A stretch of 64,000 nucleotides of DNA, taken from assembly GCF_014640555.1 (NCBI RefSeq), contig NZ_BMHE01000013.1:62001-126000 (forward strand), read 5' to 3'. The notes below the pieces were generated by a model. The model was not told the DNA's origin. It saw only the letters and a list, made by a program, of their open reading frames with translations, and ran no database searches. Of this stretch, positions 52,234-59,377 are shown piece by piece. This DNA comes from Paenibacillus marchantiophytorum. GTDB taxonomy: Bacteria; Bacillota; Bacilli; Paenibacillales; NBRC-103111. Every line of letters begins with the position of its first letter. The stretch's first letter is position 1. A program made the translations under genes and the position numbers.

Positions 52234-52914
52234 TTAGGATTGTTTTTTTTCAGCAAGCTTTGCTTTCATCGCTGCCAATTCGTCGTCAATGCCGCTGCTG
52301 CCAGCGCCAAGTCCAGCAAGCTCATCATCTAAGCTGCGGTTTTTAGCGCGAATTTCACCGCTTGCTTGCGCTTCGGCTTCCATCTGAAGCACTTTCTCGC
52401 TCATGCGGTCGAACCCTTTGGCTGCATTGTCGGTACCGAAGCCGGACATCGCTTGATTGATTTGTTTTTGCGCTTTGGCTGTTTCGGCACGGGCAATCAA
52501 CAAATCTTTCTTATTCTTCATTTTGTTAAACTCGTCTTTCATCTCTGTCAATTGACCGCGAAGCTGATCGGCATTCGTTTTGGCCAGATCGTATTGACGT
52601 TTCAATTCATCATAACGAGCTTGATGCTCTTTCTTGTCTTCCAACGCGCGGCGAGCCAAGTCTTCATTGCCGGACTCCAATGCTTTCATCGCTTGCTCTG
52701 TCCGTTTGGTAACCATTTCTTCGGACTCTTCGAACTGAAGCTTGAATTTCTTCTCAATGGCAATGGATTTAGCAACCGCAGATTCAGCTTCCAAAATATC
52801 CTCTTCCATGTCACGCAAGAACTGATTCAACATCTTAACCGGATCTTCCGCTTTGTCCAGCATATCATTGATTGAAGCCATCGTCATGTCACGCAGTCTT
52901 TTGAAAATTCCCAT
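52234..52914 (-). CDS. pspA: PspA/IM30 phage-shock protein
   Basis: PspA is an ESCRT-III-like membrane-repair protein. The 226-residue protein has the amphipathic N-terminal helix (MGIFKRLRDMTMASINDML) and a long helical coiled coil (about 25-185), with an Ala/Gly-rich, disordered C-terminal end. The start is ATG at 52914 with AGGAGG in its leader. A sigma-W-type promoter lies in the mutS2 downstream region, so envelope stress induction is expected, as in Bacillus subtilis. A terminator follows the stop. Confidence 0.93.
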   Translation of the reverse strand: MGIFKRLRDMTMASINDMLDKAEDPVKMLNQFLRDMEEDILEAESAVAKSIAIEKKFKLQFEESEEMVTKRTEQAMKALESGNEDLARRALEDKKEHQARYDELKRQYDLAKTNADQLRGQLTEMKDEFNKMKNKKDLLIARAETAKAQKQINQAMSGFGTDNAAKGFDRMSEKVLQMEAEAQASGEIRAKNRSLDDELAGLGAGSSGIDDELAAMKAKLAEKKQS

Positions 52915-53006
52915 TGTAAATTCCTCCTAAGTTTGATGAAAATTAAATTGTATAATTGGCATAACGTTTTTTTAAGATTTAATCACCGGTGCTTACACAC
53001 ATTACA

Positions 53007-53032
53007 TACGCAGTCTCAAACCAGGAGTTTCA
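53007..53032 (-). promoter_or_regulatory. Sigma-W-type ECF promoter of pspA
   Basis: TGAAAC (53027-53032), 16 bases, CGTA (53007-53010) on the minus strand, an exact match to the TGAAAC-N16-CGTA pattern. It lies about 90 bases upstream of the pspA start. Confidence 0.8.
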
Positions 53033-53056
53033 AAAAGATGAAAAAAAATTTCAACG

Positions 53057-55429
53057 TTATTTCAGTTCGACCACGGTGACTCCGGCGCCGCCCTCATTGT
53101 AGTTCCCCATTCGGTAACTTTTCACATGTTTGTGGCGGCGCAAATACTCTTGCATGCCTGTGCGCAGCACGCCTGTGCCTTTGCCATGAATCAGGTACAC
53201 TTGCCCGAAATTGCTTAAGAAGGATTCATCCAAAAAGCGATCCGCCTCGATTAGCGCATCCTCCATATTGAGTCCTCGCATATCGAGCTCCATCTTAACA
53301 TTGTCGTCGCGTGTTCGCTTGAGCGTAGTTGCCGCTTGCTGCACCGGCTGCTTGTGTGCCTGACCTCCGACCTTCTCGAGGTTGGACAGCGCGACCTTCA
53401 TCTTCATGATGCCCAGCTGGACAGTCGCTTCGGTCGGGCTCACAATCTCTACGACGTGCCCCTTCTGACCCAGGGTCACGACGCGCACTTCGTCGCCGAC
53501 CTCGATGCGCTCAGGCCGCTTCTTCGCTGCGCGCACCTGCTTCTCGCGCAGCTCCGGCGCCGCCTGATCGAGGCGGCGCTTCGCTTCGACCAGCCGGTGG
53601 TCCTTGACCCCACCGGCCTCTTCCTGCGCCATGCGCCGCAGATCGGCGATGACTTCGTCCGCCTCGCGGCGCGCCTTGGCGACAGCCTCGCGCGCGTCGC
53701 GCTCGGCCTTCTCGAGCAGCTTGTCGCGCTGCTCGTCGAACTTCACCTGCTGCGCCTCCAGCGCCTGGCGCATCTCTTCCGCTTCTCGCCGCAGCTGCTC
53801 AGCGCTTAGGCGCTCGGCTTCGGCGATGAGGCGGTTCTCCTCGAGCGATGCGATCATCGACTCGACGCGCTTATCTTCTTCGCCCACCTGCGTGCGCGCA
53901 TGTTCAATAATGCGGCGTGACAAGCCCAGGCGCTCCGCAATCGCAAAGGCATTGCTTCGCCCTGGCACACCGACAAGCAAACGATAGGTTGGACTTAGTG
54001 TTTGTACATCAAATTCCATACTGGCATTAATGGTTCCTTGTTTTTGGTACGCGTAAGCTTTGAGTTCTGAATAATGGGTCGTCGCAATAATGCGACAGCC
54101 GATTTGATGGATGTAGTCCAGAATAGAAATCGCTAAAGCGGACCCTTCCGCAGGATCCGTACCGGCGCCAAGCTCATCCAGCAAGACTAAGCTTTTTGGC
54201 GTCATATCCCTTAAAATACTTATAATATTCGTCATGTGACTGGAAAAAGTACTCAAGTTTTGTTCAATGCTTTGCTCGTCGCCAATATCCGCGTAGATAG
54301 CATCAAATACGCATAATTGACTGCCTTCTTCAGCTGGAACGAATAATCCTGACATCGCCATTAAACTTAGAAGACCTACGGTCTTCAGGGAAACGGTTTT
54401 CCCCCCTGTATTAGGGCCTGTCACAATAATTTGCGAATAATCATTTCCCAGCTCCAAATCAAGCGGTACAACGGCATCCGCCGCGATTAATGGATGGCGG
54501 CCTCGCTTAATTTTGATGAAACCACGATCATTTAAGCGCGGCATCGTCGCTTTCAATTCTCTGGCCAAACCGGCTTTGGCAAATGTGAAATCAAGCTCCG
54601 CAAGAAGATCCACATCCTCTACAAGCACATCCACTTGTTCAGCAACCAGCTCTGTCAACGCTCGCAGAATCTTCTCAACTTCCACTTCTTCTTTGAACTT
54701 GAGTTCACGAATTTTGTTATTCAACTGCACAATGGCATCCGGTTCAATATACAATGTCGCGCCAGAAGCGGACTGATCATGAATCGTCCCGCCAAAGCTG
54801 GAACGATATTCGGATTTAACGGGTATCACGAATCGGTCATTCCGAATCGTGATCAGAACATCCTGCAGCATTTTCTGGATGGATGAGTTGCGCAGCATCT
54901 GCTCCAAGCGTTCGCGCACCCTGCTTTCGCCTGTCCGAAGCTCACTGCGCACTCTGCCCAGTTCAGGACTTGCGCTGTCTACGACGACCGCATTCTCATC
55001 AATACAGCTGTTTATTTTATCTTCCAACGGTTTATTTTCAGTAAGTAAATCAACCTGATCCTTGAGCATAGGCACAGCATATTCATCAGCATGAACGGCC
55101 AGTACAAACCGCTTCAGCCTGCGGCTTCCGAATAGAGTGGTGGAAATATCCAGCAGTTCAGAGGGATTCAACATGCCGCCAATACGGGCACGATGCAAGG
55201 AGGATCGAATATCACGAATTCCTCCAAAAGGCGCATTACCTTTCAAACGCTCAATATTAACTGCCTCATCCGTTGCTTGAAGCCTCAGCTTGACCAGTTC
55301 AAAATCACCTTTGGGTTCAAGCTTTTCCACAGCATCTTTGCCTAGTGAAGTTGCCGCATGATGAGCCAGTTTATGTAAAATCTTCGCATAATCTAATGTT
55401 TTGATAATTTTCTTATTCAACAGTCCCAA
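53057..55429 (-). CDS. mutS2: Endonuclease MutS2 / ribosome-associated ATPase
   Basis: MutS2 is a MutS-family ATPase with a C-terminal Smr domain. The family acts on recombination intermediates and, in Bacillus, on collided ribosomes. The 790-residue protein has core and clamp helices (1-310), Walker A GPNTGGKT, then STFSSHMTNI and Walker B SLVLLDELGAGTDPAEG. A long charged coiled coil (about 520-630, KOW-like region after it) follows, then the Smr domain (about 715-790; LDMRGLNMEDA, HGKGTGVLR). The coiled-coil section of the gene is distinctly GC-rich. The length is normal. Confidence 0.95.
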   Translation of the reverse strand: MGLLNKKIIKTLDYAKILHKLAHHAATSLGKDAVEKLEPKGDFELVKLRLQATDEAVNIERLKGNAPFGGIRDIRSSLHRARIGGMLNPSELLDISTTLFGSRRLKRFVLAVHADEYAVPMLKDQVDLLTENKPLEDKINSCIDENAVVVDSASPELGRVRSELRTGESRVRERLEQMLRNSSIQKMLQDVLITIRNDRFVIPVKSEYRSSFGGTIHDQSASGATLYIEPDAIVQLNNKIRELKFKEEVEVEKILRALTELVAEQVDVLVEDVDLLAELDFTFAKAGLARELKATMPRLNDRGFIKIKRGRHPLIAADAVVPLDLELGNDYSQIIVTGPNTGGKTVSLKTVGLLSLMAMSGLFVPAEEGSQLCVFDAIYADIGDEQSIEQNLSTFSSHMTNIISILRDMTPKSLVLLDELGAGTDPAEGSALAISILDYIHQIGCRIIATTHYSELKAYAYQKQGTINASMEFDVQTLSPTYRLLVGVPGRSNAFAIAERLGLSRRIIEHARTQVGEEDKRVESMIASLEENRLIAEAERLSAEQLRREAEEMRQALEAQQVKFDEQRDKLLEKAERDAREAVAKARREADEVIADLRRMAQEEAGGVKDHRLVEAKRRLDQAAPELREKQVRAAKKRPERIEVGDEVRVVTLGQKGHVVEIVSPTEATVQLGIMKMKVALSNLEKVGGQAHKQPVQQAATTLKRTRDDNVKMELDMRGLNMEDALIEADRFLDESFLSNFGQVYLIHGKGTGVLRTGMQEYLRRHKHVKSYRMGNYNEGGAGVTVVELK

Positions 55430-55659
55430 CCTCTTTTCTCTACCCTATAGTATAAACCAAACCGCACCTGATTAGCTACGGAGACAATGATTATATGGAA
55501 GATGCTGCCTACCATAATCTTACGTTATTTGGGATACACTAAGTTGTGCACCTATTCCTTCTGCCAAGGAAAAGATAGCTTCAAACACGCCAAGCAAATT
55601 TCAACAAAAACATTTCTTCTGTCATGAGAATTCTCAGCAGAACGAAGGAGGTCTACCAA

Positions 55660-56028
55660 ATGCATCTTCTTGGACATCTCGTAAGGTTTATTGTATCTGC
55701 TTTGGTCTTAATGTTTGTCAGTTGGCTAGTGCCGGGATTTAAGGTCGGCGGATTCTGGAGCGCATTTTTCCTTGCACTCGTTATCGCCGTCGCCGCTTGG
55801 ATTATTGAAGGGGTATTCGGCAAACAAATCACTCCTTTTGGCAGAGGAATCGTAGGTTTTCTTGTGAGCGCGCTTGTCATTTGGGCCGCTCAATTTGTCG
55901 TGAGCAATGTATCGACGAGTGTGATAGGTGCGATTTTAGCCGCTTTAGTCATCGGGATCATCGACTTGTTCATCCCTGTGAAGACCCCTTTTGAACAAGG
56001 GATCTCAGGCAGAGAGGATCGTCGATAA
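55660..56028 (+). CDS. Phage-holin-family IV membrane protein (YvlD-like)
   Basis: This 122-residue protein is almost all membrane: four helices (about 7-24, 30-50, 58-78, 85-105) with conserved WLVPGF and GKQITPFGRGIVGF, the pattern of the PF04020/YvlD group. In Bacillus subtilis yvlD belongs to the envelope-stress set. The role is unknown. ATG at 55660 follows GGAGGTCTACCAA. It sits alone between divergent mutS2 and the cupredoxin gene. Confidence 0.8.
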   Translation: MHLLGHLVRFIVSALVLMFVSWLVPGFKVGGFWSAFFLALVIAVAAWIIEGVFGKQITPFGRGIVGFLVSALVIWAAQFVVSNVSTSVIGAILAALVIGIIDLFIPVKTPFEQGISGREDRR

Positions 56029-56071
56029 AACCTGTCAGTTTCCATAACTGATAGCCGGGGGCAAAGCCCAA

Positions 56072-56115
56072 AAAGGATCGGTCTGCAGCGGATTCATTCG
56101 CCGGGCCGATCTTTT
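56072..56115 (+). terminator. Terminator of the holin-family gene
   Basis: AAGGATCGG-type left arm and CCGATCTTTT right arm with a long internal loop, 45 bases after the stop. Confidence 0.6.
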
Positions 56116-56210
56116 CCATGAGAGGATGCTTTCACCAGTTTGTCACTGTTTTTTCAAAACAGGTCGTGTACAATGAGGGAGAAACTAAAATCGATTACAG
56201 AGGAGTACAT

Positions 56211-56597
56211 ATGAAAAAACTACTCGTTCTTTTAATGGGACTAGCCTTAGTCATTGCCATAGCTGCCTGTGGAAACAAAGATACCAAATCAGCTGGGTCG
56301 ACAACAAGTCCTGCCCCTAGTGCACAAGCTGGCGGACAGCAAGTAGTGCTGAAAGCAACAAACTACAAATTCGACCAAACTGAATATCGCGTCAAAAAAG
56401 GTGAGCCTGTTACGATTACCCTGGATAATTCCCAAGGCGTGCACGGCGCTTCTATCAAAGAATTCAAAGTTAACTTGGATAATGGCAATAAAACCGTTAC
56501 CTTCACACCTGACAAAGCAGGATCATATCCGATCAACTGCTCCATTATGTGCGGATCGGGTCACGCGAATATGAAAACAACTTTGATTGTCGAATAA
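56211..56597 (+). CDS. CuA-type cupredoxin lipoprotein
   Basis: This 128-residue protein has a signal peptide ending in lipobox IAAC (cysteine near residue 20), a Ser/Thr/Pro/Ala-rich linker, and a cupredoxin domain (about 45-128). The metal loop INCSIMCGSGHANMK gives C-x3-C-x3-H-x2-M, and an upstream His is in GVHGASIKEF. These are the five side-chain ligands of a binuclear CuA centre, as in cytochrome oxidase subunit II. It is anchored outside the membrane and may carry copper or electrons. ATG at 56211 follows GAGGAGTACAT. Confidence 0.85.
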   Translation: MKKLLVLLMGLALVIAIAACGNKDTKSAGSTTSPAPSAQAGGQQVVLKATNYKFDQTEYRVKKGEPVTITLDNSQGVHGASIKEFKVNLDNGNKTVTFTPDKAGSYPINCSIMCGSGHANMKTTLIVE

Positions 56598-56610
56598 GAT
56601 AATTTGAAAC

Positions 56611-56658
56611 GCAAAGGGCTGATCTCGAGTAACTTCCACTTGAGATCAGCCCTTTTTT
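56611..56658. terminator. Shared terminator between the cupredoxin and cheY-like genes
   Basis: AAGGGCTGATCTC / GAGATCAGCCCTT perfect 13-base arms are followed by T6 on the plus strand, between convergent stops. Confidence 0.88.
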
Positions 56659-56685
56659 GTGCGTGGAACCCGAAAGCTTAACGAC

Positions 56686-57048
56686 TTAACGACTCATCAC
56701 TTTGGCGATCGTCTCTGTAACTCGATCCTTGTGAAAAGGCTTGACCAGAAAATCCTTGGCCCCAGCAGCAAAAGACTCCATAATCATCTTTTTCTGAGCA
56801 ACCGCAGAGCACATAACAATCCTCGCAGTCGGGTCATAGTCGATAATGCCTCTAACCGCCGTAATGCCATCCATCTCTGGCATCGTGATATCCATCGTAA
56901 CCAAATCCGGCTTAACTTGTTTATATATGGTCATGGCTTCGAGCCCATTGGATGCTTCGGCAACGACCTCATGTCCGGCCTCTATCAATATTAATTTGAG
57001 CATCATCCTTAAAAATGCCGCATCATCAACAACCAGTATGCTTGCCAA
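56686..57048 (-). CDS. CheY-like single-domain response regulator
   Basis: This 120-residue receiver domain has VVDDAAFLRMM, the phosphoacceptor Asp53 (VTMDITMPEMDG), conserved Ser/Thr at CSAVAQ and the Lys in LVKPF. No output domain is present, so it acts through protein contact, as CheY does on the flagellar switch. No chemotaxis genes lie nearby, so the role is open. The start is TTG at 57048, eight bases after AGGAGG. Confidence 0.9.
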   Translation of the reverse strand: MASILVVDDAAFLRMMLKLILIEAGHEVVAEASNGLEAMTIYKQVKPDLVTMDITMPEMDGITAVRGIIDYDPTARIVMCSAVAQKKMIMESFAAGAKDFLVKPFHKDRVTETIAKVMSR

Positions 57049-57159
57049 CCTAGTTTCCTCCTATCATCCTGCTGTCTGCTACAATCATCCCGCTTGCTGT
57101 ATGATATTAAATGATTCTGGACAATCTCTGAACATGTGTCGACTTGGTGCTCGAAAACA

Positions 57160-57204
57160 AATAGAAGCTGCCTTTTCTATACGTTCTAGAAAAGCAGCTT
57201 CTAT
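57160..57204 (-). terminator. Terminator of the pheS-pheT-zapA-cvpA run
   Basis: AGAAGCTGCTTTTCTA / TAGAAAAGGCAGCTTCT arms with loop GAACGTA overlap the cvpA stop on the minus strand. Confidence 0.75.
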
Positions 57205-57755
57205 ATAGGGATTCCTTGTTTCCACATCTCTTGGAGCTTGCCTGCTATGTTGGGCAGTTCATTGATCAGGTATGGAGCTATCGTTGAGTTGGCAAGTAGT
57301 TTTTGAAGTCCGTCCGAGGGGATAATCGTCATGACATTCACAGCTATGATGATGATTAAGAGAGCTTCCGCCAATCCCAAAAGCGCGCCGCTCCAACGAT
57401 TAATGAAGTTTAGCCCCGGCGTTTTTGCCAGCATATGAAGTGCCCTGCCCAGAAAGACCAACGCAAACTTCACGCCAAAAAACAATAAAGCGAAAGCTAT
57501 CGCATTCAGGATATACGTATCGAGACTAAGACCTTTTACAATGAATTCGTATTTTTGATAATTTTCGTACGTTGGCAGTGAGACGGCATTCCGCAGCAGC
57601 GGCGCCAAGTCTTTGTAGAAGTAAAAAGCGACTAGATAAGCTAAAATAAAGCCTGCAATCGAAACAATTTGCGCAATAAAGCCTCTAAAGTAGCCCAGTA
57701 GAAGACCCAGAGCGACTATCGCGAGCATCACATAATCAAAAGTATGTATGGTCAC
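57201..57755 (-). CDS. CvpA family membrane protein
   Basis: This 184-residue protein has four membrane helices (about 8-35, 38-50, 80-105, 118-145). It fits the CvpA/YshB family, with the start TFDYVMLAIVALGLLLGYFRG. CvpA relatives affect colicin V production or envelope integrity; the mechanism is unknown. GTG at 57755 follows AGGTAAGGCAGC, six bases after the zapA stop, so cotranscription with zapA is clear. The zapA-cvpA order is standard in Bacillales. Confidence 0.85.
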   Translation of the reverse strand: MTIHTFDYVMLAIVALGLLLGYFRGFIAQIVSIAGFILAYLVAFYFYKDLAPLLRNAVSLPTYENYQKYEFIVKGLSLDTYILNAIAFALLFFGVKFALVFLGRALHMLAKTPGLNFINRWSGALLGLAEALLIIIIAVNVMTIIPSDGLQKLLANSTIAPYLINELPNIAGKLQEMWKQGIPI

Positions 57756-57761
57756 GCTGCC

Positions 57762-59285
57762 TTACCTGCTGGGGCCGTCTGTATCTACAAGCTCGATCCA
57801 TTCGTTATATTCATTTTGCAGCTTCGCATATTCCTCACGCAGCTCTCGGTACTCTTCTTTGACCTGATGCAGTTCTTTCTGCTGCGCCTCATCGATGGCA
57901 TGATGGTTCATCAACGCTTCTTTTTCACTTTGAGCTTGCGCTTCCCATCTTTGCTTTTCATCTTGAAAATGCTGTTCCAGGATGCTTCGCTCAACTTTTT
58001 GCTGCTCGAGAATCGTAGAAATCTGATTCTGATAGTGCTGGATGATTGTTGCTTTTTGCTCCTCCAACTGCTTGATAATCATAGTTTGCTGTTCCTGATA
58101 TTTACCTACGATCTCGACTTTCTCCTGTTCAGAACGTTGGAACTTTCCTTCCATTTCCTCCTTATACAAGGAGCTGGCCTCAGCAATCTCCTCTTGATGA
58201 TTAGCCTTTATCGTTTCTTTATCCTGTTCATGCAGATGAAGAAGCGCCTCTTTTTCTTGCTGATACTGCTGAATCAACTCTTCTCTATCCTTTTGATGGA
58301 TTTGTGAAAGAGTCGTCTTTTCGGCGCGATGCTGCTCATTCAATTTCTGTAACTGTAAGGATTTTTGTTGTTTCTCTTGTTCTATCTGCTGTTTCAGTTG
58401 TTGCGAGTGCTGCTTTTCTTGGATAATCTGTTGTTTCAATTGCTCTTGAAGCTGTATAGCCTCATTTTGTTGCTGTTTCTCTTGATCAAGCTGCTCCTTC
58501 ATTTGTTGATGCTGTTGCTTGGCTTGTTCAAGCTGCTGCTTGGCTTGTTGATGCTGTTGTTTTTCTTGCTCCAGCAATTGTTTGATTTGTGCTTGAAGCT
58601 GCTGCGCCTCTGCTTGCAATTGTTTCTCTTGATCTAATTGCTGTTTCGATTGCTGATTCTGTTGTTTGGCTTGCTCAAGCTGTTGTTTGATTTGTTGATG
58701 CTGTTGTTTTTCTTGATCGAGCTGCTGCTTAACCTGGATTTGTTGGCGTTTTTCTTGATCGAGCTGCTGCTTGATTTGATCAAGCTGTTGTTTAGTCTGG
58801 TCTTGCCCCTGCTTCGCCTGATCTTGCTGCTGTTTGCTTTGCTGCAATAGCTGCTTGATTTGCTCCGACTCCTGCTTGCTTTTGATTGTTTCTTGCTTGG
58901 CTTGCTGCAGCTCTTGGTTGGTTTGTTCAACCAAATTTTGCTGATTGCTAAGTATCGCTTGGTGGTTTTCTTGTTCTTGCTTTAATTCGTCATAGGCAAG
59001 GCTTAGTTTTTCATAGGCTGCTTTGGCTGCTTCCTGTTCTTTTTGCATGTTGCTTAGTTCTTCCATAACTTCGTTCATACGGAAACACTCATCCGCCATA
59101 TTTACAGCGGCTAGCACAGCGATTCGCTGCGAATCTAGGCGCGGATAGCCTTTGGCGATCCGAAACATCTGGTCATTCACATATTCAGCAACACGCTTCA
59201 TGTAATTGGTGCTGTTGCTTGCTTTTAATTTGTACTGGTGTCCATATATATCAACGGTGATTCTCGATTTATCTTCAGTCGTCAC
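57762..59285 (-). CDS. zapA: ZapA cell-division protein fused to a very long Gln-rich coiled coil
   Basis: The N-terminal 80 residues are a ZapA domain (RITVDIYGHQYKLKAS, YVNDQMFRIAKGYPRLD, IAVLAAVNMADECFRMNE), which bundles FtsZ filaments at mid-cell. Usual ZapA proteins have about 85-110 residues, but this one has 507. The remaining 400 or so form a continuous coiled coil whose middle (about 120-320) is made of near-repeats such as QQLDQEKQQ and KQQLEQAKQQ. The tail returns to mixed charged helices. The start is GTG at 59285, eight bases after GGGAGG. The frame is open throughout, so the fusion is real. Location after pheT matches normal zapA. Confidence 0.9.
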   Translation of the reverse strand: MTTEDKSRITVDIYGHQYKLKASNSTNYMKRVAEYVNDQMFRIAKGYPRLDSQRIAVLAAVNMADECFRMNEVMEELSNMQKEQEAAKAAYEKLSLAYDELKQEQENHQAILSNQQNLVEQTNQELQQAKQETIKSKQESEQIKQLLQQSKQQQDQAKQGQDQTKQQLDQIKQQLDQEKRQQIQVKQQLDQEKQQHQQIKQQLEQAKQQNQQSKQQLDQEKQLQAEAQQLQAQIKQLLEQEKQQHQQAKQQLEQAKQQHQQMKEQLDQEKQQQNEAIQLQEQLKQQIIQEKQHSQQLKQQIEQEKQQKSLQLQKLNEQHRAEKTTLSQIHQKDREELIQQYQQEKEALLHLHEQDKETIKANHQEEIAEASSLYKEEMEGKFQRSEQEKVEIVGKYQEQQTMIIKQLEEQKATIIQHYQNQISTILEQQKVERSILEQHFQDEKQRWEAQAQSEKEALMNHHAIDEAQQKELHQVKEEYRELREEYAKLQNEYNEWIELVDTDGPSR

Positions 59286-59313
59286 TTTTAAATCCTCCCT
59301 TAGATGAAAGGCT

Positions 59314-59352
59314 GGCCCTATCGAGTGTAATTTCGATAAGGCCAGCCCGTTT
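59314..59352 (-). terminator. Terminator of pheT
   Basis: GGGCTGGCCTTATCGA / TCGATAGGGCCAGCC arms are followed by TTTCATC on the minus strand, between pheT and zapA. It would reduce but perhaps not block readthrough into zapA. Confidence 0.65.
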
Positions 59353-59377
59353 TCCTGCAACTAAAATGAAAGTTGCA

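Noticed and set aside
58365..58930. Leucine/phenylalanine-rich plus-strand frames opposite zapA
   Set aside because: They are the reverse complement of CAA/CAG/AAG-rich zapA codons and have no ribosome binding sites.
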